Below are positions 1-5,987 of a DNA stretch of 9,294 bases, in pieces (position 1 is the first letter of the stretch; each line of letters begins with the position of its first letter). Source of the stretch: Coxiellaceae bacterium (lineage in GTDB: Bacteria; Pseudomonadota; Gammaproteobacteria; Coxiellales; Coxiellaceae). Where the stretch lies: positions 1 through 9,294 of the forward strand of contig JABABC010000107.1 in the NCBI GenBank assembly GCA_014238445.1, in the 5' to 3' direction. Position numbers and translations under genes: made by a program. The notes under the pieces are model-generated. The model made no database searches. It worked only from the letters and a program-made list of their open reading frames with translations, and was not told the DNA's origin.

Positions 1-475
1 AGTATTTGATGGTGCAACTGAGTCCGAAATTCAACATCTGCTATCATTAGCCGGGTTACCTAAGTCTGGACAAACTACCTTGTTTGATGGAAGAACGGGT
101 AAGCCATTTGAGCGTCCTATAACCGTAGGTTATATGTATATGTTGAAACTGAATCACTTGGTTGATGATAAGATGCATGCCCGTTCAACTGGTTCATACA
201 GTTTAGTGACTCAGCAGCCATTAGGTGGTAAAGCACAATTTGGTGGTCAGCGTTTTGGTGAGATGGAGGTGTGGGCTCTTGAAGCTTATGGTGCAGCTTA
301 TACCTTGCAGGAAATGCTAACCGTGAAGTCTGATGATGTGAATGGTCGTACACGCATGTATAAAAACATCGTGAACGGTGATCACACTATGGATGCAGGT
401 ATGCCGGAATCTTTCAACGTATTGGTGAAAGAGATCCGTTCATTAGGTATCGATATTAGTTTAGAAACAGAATAA
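1..475 (+). CDS. rpoB: RNA polymerase beta subunit, C-terminal part (5' truncated by window edge)
   Basis: This is the C-terminal end of the beta subunit, part of the core enzyme that synthesises RNA in the cytoplasm. The reading frame is open from base 2, giving 157 residues before the TAA at 473-475; the gene begins upstream of the window, so the first in-frame ATG at 80 is an internal methionine. Near-invariant RpoB blocks are visible: VFDGA, GQTTLFDGRTG, the block around VGYMYMLKLNHLVDDKMHAR, the stretch running from STGSYSLVTQQPLGG through GEMEVWALEAYGAAYTLQE, and MPESFNVLVKEIRSLG. These form the clamp and switch-region C-terminus that packs against beta'. The tail ends IDISLETE, the usual gammaproteobacterial endpoint. 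The rifampicin-binding region lies outside the window. rpoC follows 20 nt downstream, as expected for an rpoBC operon. Identification is certain; nothing is broken within the visible part. Confidence 0.99.
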   Translation, partial: VFDGATESEIQHLLSLAGLPKSGQTTLFDGRTGKPFERPITVGYMYMLKLNHLVDDKMHARSTGSYSLVTQQPLGGKAQFGGQRFGEMEVWALEAYGAAYTLQEMLTVKSDDVNGRTRMYKNIVNGDHTMDAGMPESFNVLVKEIRSLGIDISLETE

Positions 476-484
476 CTACACTCT

Positions 485-490
485 GGGAGA
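485..490 (+). promoter_or_regulatory. Ribosome binding site that fixes the TTG start of rpoC
   Basis: GGGAGA lies 5 nt upstream of the TTG at 496. An in-frame TAA at 472-474 blocks any start further upstream, no ATG or GTG occurs in frame between that stop and 496, and the next in-frame ATG is residue 30, inside the conserved region. The Shine-Dalgarno match and the alignment of the protein N-terminus to other RpoC proteins together select TTG. Confidence 0.75.
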
Positions 491-495
491 AAGCA

Positions 496-3400
496 TTGAG
501 ACATTTACTGAACGAAATTCAAAAGGGTGGCAACGTTGATGATTTCGATAAACTACGTATTAAATTAGCTTCTCCAGAGGAGATGCTTTCATGGTCCTTT
601 GGTGAAGTTGAAAAACCTGAAACCATTAATTACCGAACATTCAAGCCTGAGCGGGGCGGGTTATTTTGTGCAAAAACATTTGGTACAATTAAGGATTATG
701 AGTGTTTGTGTGGAAAATATAAGCGCCTTAAGCATCGTGGTGTCGTCTGTGAGAAGTGTGGTGTTGAAGTGACTCAGGCGAAAGTTCGACGTGATCGTAT
801 GGGGCACATTAAATTAGCTTGTCCAGTCGCCCATATTTGGTATTTGAAATCGCTACCTTCACGCATTGGTTTGTTGCTTGATATGACTTTGCGTTCGATT
901 GAGCGTATTTTATATTTTGAGTCGTTTGTGGTTGTTGACCCTGGCATGACAGATCTTGAAACGGGTCAATTGTTATCAGAAGAAGCCCATTTAGACGCGT
1001 TGGAAGAATATGGCGATGAATTTGTTGCGCTCATGGGTGCTGAAGCGATTAAAGAATTCTTGAAGCGCATCAACTTAGAGCAAGAAATCATCTCCATTAA
1101 TGAAGATTTATCTAATACATCGTCTGAAACAAAAATTAAGAAATTGACGAAGCGTTTGAAGGTCATCATGGATTTTCAAGAGTCAGGCAATAAACCCGAG
1201 TGGATGATTTTAGACGTACTACCTGTATTACCACCTGATTTAAGGCCATTGGTTCCATTGGATGGTGGTCGTTTTGCAACGTCTGATTTGAATGATTTGT
1301 ATCGTCGAGTGATTAACCGTAATAATCGTTTGAAACGTTTATTGGATTTGAACGCCCCAGATATCATTGTGCGTAATGAAAAGCGGATGCTACAAGAAGC
1401 CGTGGATGCCTTATTAGATAATGGTCGTCGTGGTCGTGCCATTATGGGTACGAATCGCCGCCCATTGAAATCTTTGGCGGACATGATCAAAGGAAAGCAA
1501 GGACGTTTTCGTCAAAACTTACTCGGTAAGCGTGTGGATTACTCCGGTCGTTCTGTGATTGTGGTTGGCCCTAGCTTGAAATTACATCAGTGTGGATTGC
1601 CTAAAAAAATGGCTTTAGAGCTCTTTAAGCCTTTTATTTATTGCCAATTACAACGCCGCGGTTTAGTGACAACCATTAAAGCAGCTAAGAAGATGGTGGA
1701 GCAGGAGTTACCGGTCGTATGGGATATTCTTGAGGGTGTGATTCGTGAACACCCAGTTTTACTTAACCGCGCACCGACACTTCACCGTTTGGGTATTCAG
1801 GCGTTTGAACCTTTGTTGGTTGAAGGTAAAGCCATCCAGTTACACCCCCTCGTCTGTACGGCTTATAACGCTGACTTTGATGGGGATATGATGGCTGTTC
1901 ATGTGCCGTTGACGCTAGAGTCTCAGCTTGAAGCGCGCGCCTTAATGATGTCGACCAATAATGTGTTACACCCAGCAAACGGTGACCCTATTATTGTGCC
2001 AACACAAGACGTGGTTTTAGGTCTGTATTACATGACGCGTTCTCGCATTAATGCCAAAGGGGAAGGAATGGCTTTCTCTGGTCTATCTGAGGTTCTGTGT
2101 GCTTATGAAAATGATGTTGTAGACCTGCAGGCGAAGATTAAAGCTCGGATTACAGAGTACTTGTTTGATTCATCAGGCAATCTCATTGAGCACACGCATA
2201 CAGTTAACACAACAGTGGGTCGAGTGATCTTATTTGATATCGCTCCCAAGGGTGTGGCGTTTGAATTATTTGATCAAGTGATTTCAAAGAAAGCCGCTTC
2301 TGAATTGATTAATTATTGTTATAGAACATTAGGCTTGAAGGCCGCTGTTATTTTTGCTGATCAAATGATGTATACCGGTTTCCGTTATGCCACCTACTCA
2401 GGTGTGTCGATTGGTATTCAGGACTTGGTGCTTCCGGAAGCGAAAAAAGAGATTATTGCACGTGCTGAAGAAGAGGTGCACGAAATTGAGCGTCAATTCT
2501 CGTCTGGTCTAGTGACGCAGGGTGAGCGCTACAGTAAGGTGGTCGATATTTGGTCGCACACTAATGACCTGGTGGCTAAGGCAATGATGGAAAAAATTGC
2601 GACAGAGCAAGTCATTGATGCTAAAGGGAAGACTGTTGAGCAAAGCTCATTTAACTCTGTATTCTTGATGTCTGATTCCGGTGCGCGGGGTTCAGCTGCT
2701 CAGATTCGTCAGCTTGCAGGTATGCGTGGCTTGATGGCTAAGCCTGATGGTTCAATTATTGAAACTCCGATTACCGCAAACTTCCGTGAAGGTTTGGATG
2801 TGCATCAATACTTTATTTCTACACACGGTGCGCGTAAAGGTTTGGCTGATACGGCATTAAAAACGGCAAACTCAGGTTATTTAACGCGCCGTTTGGTAGA
2901 TGTTGCTCAGGACCTTGTTGTGACGGTGGAAGATTGTGGCACTGAAAATGGTTTGGAAATAGGCCCGCACATCGAAGGTGGTGATGTGGTTGAGCCGTTA
3001 AGAGAGCGTGTATTGGGTCGTGTATTGGTTCGCCCGGTGATGAAGCCCGGAACGGATGAAGAGCTATTCCCTGTCGATACTATGTTGGATGAGTCATCTG
3101 TCCAGCTGATTGAATCCAGTGGTGTCGATCGTGTTTGGGTGCGTTCCCCTATTACTTGTGAGACGCGCTATGGTTTGTGTGCGCAGTGTTATGGTCGTGA
3201 TTTGGCTCGAGGCCATTTGGTTGATCAGGGTGAGGCTGTGGGTGTGATTGCGGCTCAGTCGATTGGTGAGCCAGGTACTCAGTTAACCATGCGTACTTTC
3301 CATATTGGTGGTGCGGCATCAAGAGCAACTGCTGAAAATAATATTCAGGTTAAAACGGATGGTGTTGTTAAGATTCGCAACTTGAAAACGGTGAAGCAAG

Positions 3401-4740
3401 TCGCTTCTAATCACTTGGTTGCGGTGTCACGCTCTGGTGAGATGATTGTTTGTGATGTGCAGGGTGGCGAGCGCGAGCAGTATAAGATTTCTTATGGTGC
3501 CACCTTGACGGTCAGTGATGGTGATAAAGTGTCAGCGGGTCAAGTTGTTGCACAATGGGATCCTCACACACATCCGATCATTACTGAAGTGGCTGGTAAC
3601 ATTAAGTTTATTGATGCCGTTGAACATGTCTCTATGGTTCGACAAACCGATGAGCTGACAGGGCTAAGTAGTATCGTGATTACCCCTGTGTCGCAGCGTA
3701 GTACTGTCGGTAAAGAGCTTAGGCCCATGATCAAAGTGGTTGATGGGCAAGGTGAAGAGATATTCCTGCCGGGTAGTAAAGTACCTGCACAATATTATTT
3801 ACCTGAAGGTACGATTGTCAATAAAGAGGACGGCGATTCTGTTGGTGTCGGTGATGTCTTGGCGCGTATTCCACAAGAAACGAGCAAGACCCGCGATATC
3901 ACGGGTGGTCTACCTCGTGTTGCTGATTTATTTGAGGCTAGACGGCCTAAAGAAGCGGCTATCTTGGCTGAGCAATCAGGTATTGTTGGTTTTGGTAAAG
4001 AGACGAAGGATAAGGTTCGCCTTGTGATTACAAATCCCGAAGGTGAGAAGCACGAAACATTGATTCCTCGTTGGCGCCGCATTAATGTTTTTGAGGGTGA
4101 AACTGTCACTAAGGGTGAAGTGGTTGCTGACGGCCCAACGGATCCTTATGATATTTTGCGTCTTGCGGGTGTGACCGATTTGGCCAATTACGTGGTTAAT
4201 GAGGTTCAGGAGGTCTATCGACTACAGGGCGTTAAGATCAATGACAAGCATATTGAGGTTATTGTTCGTCAAATGCTACGCAAAGTATCGGTTGTTCATC
4301 CTGGTGATACAGGATATATCGCAAGCGAGCAAGTTGATCTTAGTAAGTTATTGAATCGTAATGATGAGGTTACCGCTGAAGGCGGCAAACCTGCCACCTA
4401 TGATCGTGTATTGATGGGCTTAACCAAGGCATCCTTGGCAACTGATTCCTTCTTGTCAGCAGCTTCATTCCAGGAAACTACGCGGGTACTGACTGCTGCG
4501 TCTGTAGCAGGTAAGTCGGATCCTTTGCATGGTCTCAAGGAAAATATCATTGTGGGTCGATTAATTCCGGCTGGGACAGGTTTCTCCTATCATCGGGAGC
4601 GTCGTTTAGCTAAACAGCTACCCGAAGTGGTTGAAGAGCCAACCGTTTCCGCGCTGGAGGCAGAGCAGGCGTTGAGTGAAGCCTTATCAGCTTCATCGGA
4701 CTCTTCTGCTGGGGTAGATGGCCCCATGTTGGACGAATAA
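496..4740 (+). CDS. rpoC: DNA-directed RNA polymerase subunit beta'
   Basis: Catalytic large subunit of RNA polymerase, which with beta forms the active-site cleft. The 1414 residues compare with 1407 in E. coli, and landmarks fall at identical numbers. The N-terminal zinc ribbon has Cys70, Cys72, Cys85 and Cys88. The Mg-binding NADFDGD is at 458-464, with Asp460/462/464. The bridge-helix STHGARKG has His777 and Arg780. The second zinc site uses Cys814, Cys888, Cys895 and Cys898. The trigger loop ends in MRTFHIGG, with His936. After it comes the long proteobacterial trigger-loop insertion, up to roughly residue 1130, then the conserved DITGGLPRVADLFEARRPKE and KASLATDSFLSAASFQETTR blocks. The tail after RLIPAGTGFSYHRERR is a low-complexity, acidic, Ser/Ala/Glu-rich segment, slightly longer than in E. 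coli, and variable in this family. The start is TTG, chosen from the SD at 485-490 and an in-frame stop just upstream. It is presumably co-transcribed with rpoB. No frameshift or missing catalytic residue is seen. Confidence 0.99.
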   Translation: MRHLLNEIQKGGNVDDFDKLRIKLASPEEMLSWSFGEVEKPETINYRTFKPERGGLFCAKTFGTIKDYECLCGKYKRLKHRGVVCEKCGVEVTQAKVRRDRMGHIKLACPVAHIWYLKSLPSRIGLLLDMTLRSIERILYFESFVVVDPGMTDLETGQLLSEEAHLDALEEYGDEFVALMGAEAIKEFLKRINLEQEIISINEDLSNTSSETKIKKLTKRLKVIMDFQESGNKPEWMILDVLPVLPPDLRPLVPLDGGRFATSDLNDLYRRVINRNNRLKRLLDLNAPDIIVRNEKRMLQEAVDALLDNGRRGRAIMGTNRRPLKSLADMIKGKQGRFRQNLLGKRVDYSGRSVIVVGPSLKLHQCGLPKKMALELFKPFIYCQLQRRGLVTTIKAAKKMVEQELPVVWDILEGVIREHPVLLNRAPTLHRLGIQAFEPLLVEGKAIQLHPLVCTAYNADFDGDMMAVHVPLTLESQLEARALMMSTNNVLHPANGDPIIVPTQDVVLGLYYMTRSRINAKGEGMAFSGLSEVLCAYENDVVDLQAKIKARITEYLFDSSGNLIEHTHTVNTTVGRVILFDIAPKGVAFELFDQVISKKAASELINYCYRTLGLKAAVIFADQMMYTGFRYATYSGVSIGIQDLVLPEAKKEIIARAEEEVHEIERQFSSGLVTQGERYSKVVDIWSHTNDLVAKAMMEKIATEQVIDAKGKTVEQSSFNSVFLMSDSGARGSAAQIRQLAGMRGLMAKPDGSIIETPITANFREGLDVHQYFISTHGARKGLADTALKTANSGYLTRRLVDVAQDLVVTVEDCGTENGLEIGPHIEGGDVVEPLRERVLGRVLVRPVMKPGTDEELFPVDTMLDESSVQLIESSGVDRVWVRSPITCETRYGLCAQCYGRDLARGHLVDQGEAVGVIAAQSIGEPGTQLTMRTFHIGGAASRATAENNIQVKTDGVVKIRNLKTVKQVASNHLVAVSRSGEMIVCDVQGGEREQYKISYGATLTVSDGDKVSAGQVVAQWDPHTHPIITEVAGNIKFIDAVEHVSMVRQTDELTGLSSIVITPVSQRSTVGKELRPMIKVVDGQGEEIFLPGSKVPAQYYLPEGTIVNKEDGDSVGVGDVLARIPQETSKTRDITGGLPRVADLFEARRPKEAAILAEQSGIVGFGKETKDKVRLVITNPEGEKHETLIPRWRRINVFEGETVTKGEVVADGPTDPYDILRLAGVTDLANYVVNEVQEVYRLQGVKINDKHIEVIVRQMLRKVSVVHPGDTGYIASEQVDLSKLLNRNDEVTAEGGKPATYDRVLMGLTKASLATDSFLSAASFQETTRVLTAASVAGKSDPLHGLKENIIVGRLIPAGTGFSYHRERRLAKQLPEVVEEPTVSALEAEQALSEALSASSDSSAGVDGPMLDE

Positions 4741-4762
4741 ACGCGAAGAATGGCTCGGACTT

Positions 4763-4796
4763 AAGCTGAATCTCAAGACAGTGGTGTATTCAGCTT
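4763..4796. repeat. 9-bp perfect inverted repeat after rpoC, overlapping the rpsL -35 box
   Basis: AAGCTGAAT (4763-4771) is mirrored by ATTCAGCTT (4788-4796), with a 16-nt loop, 22 nt after the rpoC stop. No T-run follows, so it does not look like an intrinsic terminator. Its right arm shares two bases with the TTGACA box. It may act as an RNA stem in readthrough or processing of the rpoBC message, or as a protein-binding palindrome at the promoter; sequence alone does not decide. Confidence 0.6.
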
Positions 4797-4823
4797 GACA
4801 ACCCGGGTCAGCTTTCTTAGAAT
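4795..4823 (+). promoter_or_regulatory. Sigma-70 promoter for the str operon (rpsL-rpsG-fusA-tuf)
   Basis: A perfect -35 hexamer TTGACA (4795-4800) is followed after exactly 17 nt by TAGAAT (4818-4823), five of six matches to the consensus -10. The bases directly after the -10 are CGCG (4824-4827), a GC-rich discriminator of the kind found at stringently controlled rRNA and ribosomal-protein promoters in E. coli. Transcription would begin near 4830. The location, between rpoC and rpsL, fits an independent promoter for the str operon on top of any readthrough from rpoBC. Growth-rate or ppGpp/DksA control is inference from the discriminator only. Confidence 0.8.
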
Positions 4824-4839
4824 CGCGAATCACTTTGTA

Positions 4840-4870
4840 GGTCAGCTCAGATAATCCTGGGTGGTTGACC
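4840..4870 (+). other. Predicted leader stem-loop 1
   Basis: GGTCAGCT (4840-4847) pairs with GGTTGACC (4863-4870) over 8 bp as RNA, six Watson-Crick pairs and two G-U. CAG (4848-4850) and CTG (4857-4859) can extend the stem after a small bulge, leaving a 6-nt loop. It starts about 10 nt after the predicted transcription start. It overlaps the bases of the alternative pairing 4863-4869/4898-4904, so the two structures exclude each other. There is no following T-run. Confidence 0.4.
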
Positions 4871-4903
4871 AGCTAGCTGCATGACTAGGTGTGTGTAGTT
4901 AAC

Positions 4904-4928
4904 CTAATGAAAGAAAATGATTCATTAG
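4904..4928 (+). other. Predicted leader stem-loop 2
   Basis: CTAATGAA (4904-4911) and TTCATTAG (4921-4928) form a perfect 8-bp inverted repeat with a 9-nt loop. The left arm contains the ATG of the possible leader reading frame at 4907. No T-run follows, so termination is unlikely. The stem is AU-rich and so only moderately stable. Confidence 0.4.
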
Positions 4929-5013
4929 AAATTGATAAGAGTAATGTTGAAGGTCAAGACGAGCCCTTCGAAAAGATTTTTTTGTCTTAATAATAACTAA
5001 GAGATAGTGATCT

Positions 5014-5388
5014 ATGGCTAGAATAAACCAGCTTGTTAGGAAGCCTCGCAAGTTGAAACCAAAAAAGACGAATGTCCCTGCGTTAGAGGCCTGCCCTCAA
5101 CGTCGCGGTGTATGTACTCGTGTTTACACAACCACGCCGAAGAAGCCTAACTCGGCTTTACGTAAAGTGGCCCGTGTGCGCATTACCAATGGCGCTGAAG
5201 TGACAGCTTACATTGGTGGTGAAGGGCATAACTTGCAAGAGCACTCGGTGGTCTTGATTCGTGGTGGTCGTGTGAAGGATTTACCCGGGGTGCGTTATCA
5301 CATTGTTCGCGGTAGTTTGGATACGGCTGGGGTATCTGGTCGTAAGCGTGGTCGATCTAAATACGGTGAGAAAAAACCTAAAGAGTAA
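5014..5388 (+). CDS. rpsL: 30S ribosomal protein S12
   Basis: S12 sits at the decoding centre of the small subunit and controls translational accuracy. The 124 residues equal the E. coli length. The basic N-terminus MARINQLVRKPR, the block ALEACPQRRGVCTRVYTTTP, KKPNSALRKVARVR, and GGEGHNLQEHSVVLIRGGRVKDLPGVRYH are all present. Lys43 and Lys88, where streptomycin-resistance changes classically arise, are wild type, and so is Pro91; Asp89, the methylthiolated residue in E. coli, is present. Minor differences from E. coli include NGAEVTAY where E. coli has NGFEVTSY, and a Lys/Arg-rich SGRKRGRSKYG tail. It is the first gene after the 4795-4823 promoter. Its SD is weak (AAGAG, 4999-5003), which may leave room for leader-based control. 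The stop is followed directly by the SD of rpsG. Confidence 0.99.
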   Translation: MARINQLVRKPRKLKPKKTNVPALEACPQRRGVCTRVYTTTPKKPNSALRKVARVRITNGAEVTAYIGGEGHNLQEHSVVLIRGGRVKDLPGVRYHIVRGSLDTAGVSGRKRGRSKYGEKKPKE

Positions 5389-5395
5389 AGGGGAG
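5388..5395 (+). promoter_or_regulatory. Strong ribosome binding site of rpsG
   Basis: AAGGGGAG begins on the last base of the rpsL stop codon and ends 7 nt before the rpsG ATG. The whole intercistronic gap is 14 nt. In E. coli roughly 100 nt lie between these genes and carry the S7 repressor site, which cannot be present here in that form. Confidence 0.75.
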
Positions 5396-5402
5396 AGAAG
5401 AT

Positions 5403-5981
5403 ATGTCTAGAAGAAAGGCTGCACCGAAGCGCACCATTATGCCGGATCCATTATTTCATAGCGATTTACTGGCTAAGTTCATTAATAGCGTTATGTGCGA
5501 TGGTAAAAAATCCATTGCTGAAAAAATTGTTTATGGCGCATTAGATCACGTGTTTGAAAAAGTGAAAGTTCAGGGCCAACAAGATGGCGTCATAGAAGGC
5601 GAAGACGGTGAGGGCGGCTCTGGTGCTGCATCTCTCGATATGAATAGCACAATCCGCGATAACAAAGCAGCTCGTGATGTGACGTTGGCTGTCTTCAAGA
5701 AAGCGTTAGATAACGTTACTCCAGCGGTAGAGGTTAAATCTCGCCGTGTGGGTGGGTCTACTTATCAGGTCCCTATGGAAATTCGTTCAGTGCGTCGTCG
5801 TACTCTAGCGATGCGCTGGTTAGTTGAGTATTCAGCTAAACGCGGTGAAAAATCCATGGCGATTAAATTAGGTAATGAAATTTTAGATGCATATGCTTTG
5901 CGTGGTGGTTCTGTTAAGAAGCGCGAAGATGTGCATCGTATGGCTAAAGCAAACCAAGCGTTTGCGCACTACCGGTGGTAA
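5403..5981 (+). CDS. rpsG: 30S ribosomal protein S7, with an internal insertion
   Basis: S7 nucleates assembly of the 30S head by binding the 3' major domain of 16S rRNA and lines the tRNA exit site. Conserved blocks are LAKFINSVMCDGKKSIAEKIVYGALD (25-48), VEVKSRRVGGSTYQVPMEIR (109-128), the helix beginning LAMRWLVEYS, and KKREDVHRMAKANQAFAHYRW at the end (172-192). Most bacterial S7 proteins that stop at this HYRW end have about 156 residues; this one has 192. The excess of 36 lies at about residues 56-91, in the turn between the second and third helices of the fold. Its first half is Gly/Asp/Glu-rich (GVIEGEDGEGGSG) and its second half is polar. It is in frame with normal codons and no direct repeat. 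My memory is that Coxiella S7 is similarly long, which would make this a lineage trait. The E. coli K-12 C-terminal extension is absent. Confidence 0.98.
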   Translation: MSRRKAAPKRTIMPDPLFHSDLLAKFINSVMCDGKKSIAEKIVYGALDHVFEKVKVQGQQDGVIEGEDGEGGSGAASLDMNSTIRDNKAARDVTLAVFKKALDNVTPAVEVKSRRVGGSTYQVPMEIRSVRRRTLAMRWLVEYSAKRGEKSMAIKLGNEILDAYALRGGSVKKREDVHRMAKANQAFAHYRW

Positions 5982-5987
5982 GGGAAG

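Larger units (their letters stand above)
4763..4848. repeat. Cluster of TCAGCTT motifs around the rpsL promoter
   Basis: The heptamer TCAGCTT occurs at 4790-4796 and 4808-4814, a six-of-seven version (TCAGCTC) at 4842-4848, and the inverse AAGCTGA at 4763-4769. An 8-mer GGTCAGCT is repeated directly at 4806-4813 and 4840-4847. Copies lie upstream of, overlapping, and within the promoter, and at the start of the leader. Together with CAGCTAGCTG at 4870-4879, a 115-bp stretch holds six AGCT tetramers. An operator array is possible, but no regulator is known to me for this motif. Confidence 0.45.
4824..5013 (+). promoter_or_regulatory. 5' leader of the str operon mRNA
   Basis: About 184 nt separate the predicted start site near 4830 from the rpsL ATG. 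No known r-protein leader, riboswitch or RNA gene is recognised here. Visible elements are a hairpin at 4840-4870, a second at 4904-4928, a weak stem with a T7 run at 4956-4988, and a TAATAATAA triple stop at 4988-4996. GGTTGAC (4863-4869) could instead pair with GTTAACC (4898-4904), which would compete with the first hairpin. A 27-codon reading frame (4907-4990), starting MKENDSLEIDK and ending EKIFLS, is open but has no Shine-Dalgarno. The rpsL ribosome site is a modest AAGAG (4999-5003), 10 nt before the ATG. Confidence 0.55.

Noticed and set aside
80..475. A stand-alone 131-residue gene starting at the ATG at 80.
   Set aside because: The frame is open to the window edge and the upstream residues match RpoB, so this ATG is internal to a truncated rpoB.
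966..1490. Antisense open frames across rpoC (also at 1763-1978, 3795-4109, and within fusA and tuf).
   Set aside because: They lie opposite strongly conserved coding sequence, encode low-complexity or unrecognisable peptides, and are by-products of codon bias on the coding strand.
4865..4870. TTGACC as a second -35 box in the rpsL leader.
   Set aside because: No reasonable -10 hexamer follows at 16-18 nt; the bases are better explained as a stem arm of leader hairpin 1.
4956..4988. T7 run at 4977-4983 as an intrinsic terminator or attenuator before rpsL.
   Set aside because: The stem directly before the T-run is only 3 bp (CTT/AAG around CGAA), far too weak; the longer 4956-4988 pairing uses the T-run itself in the stem.
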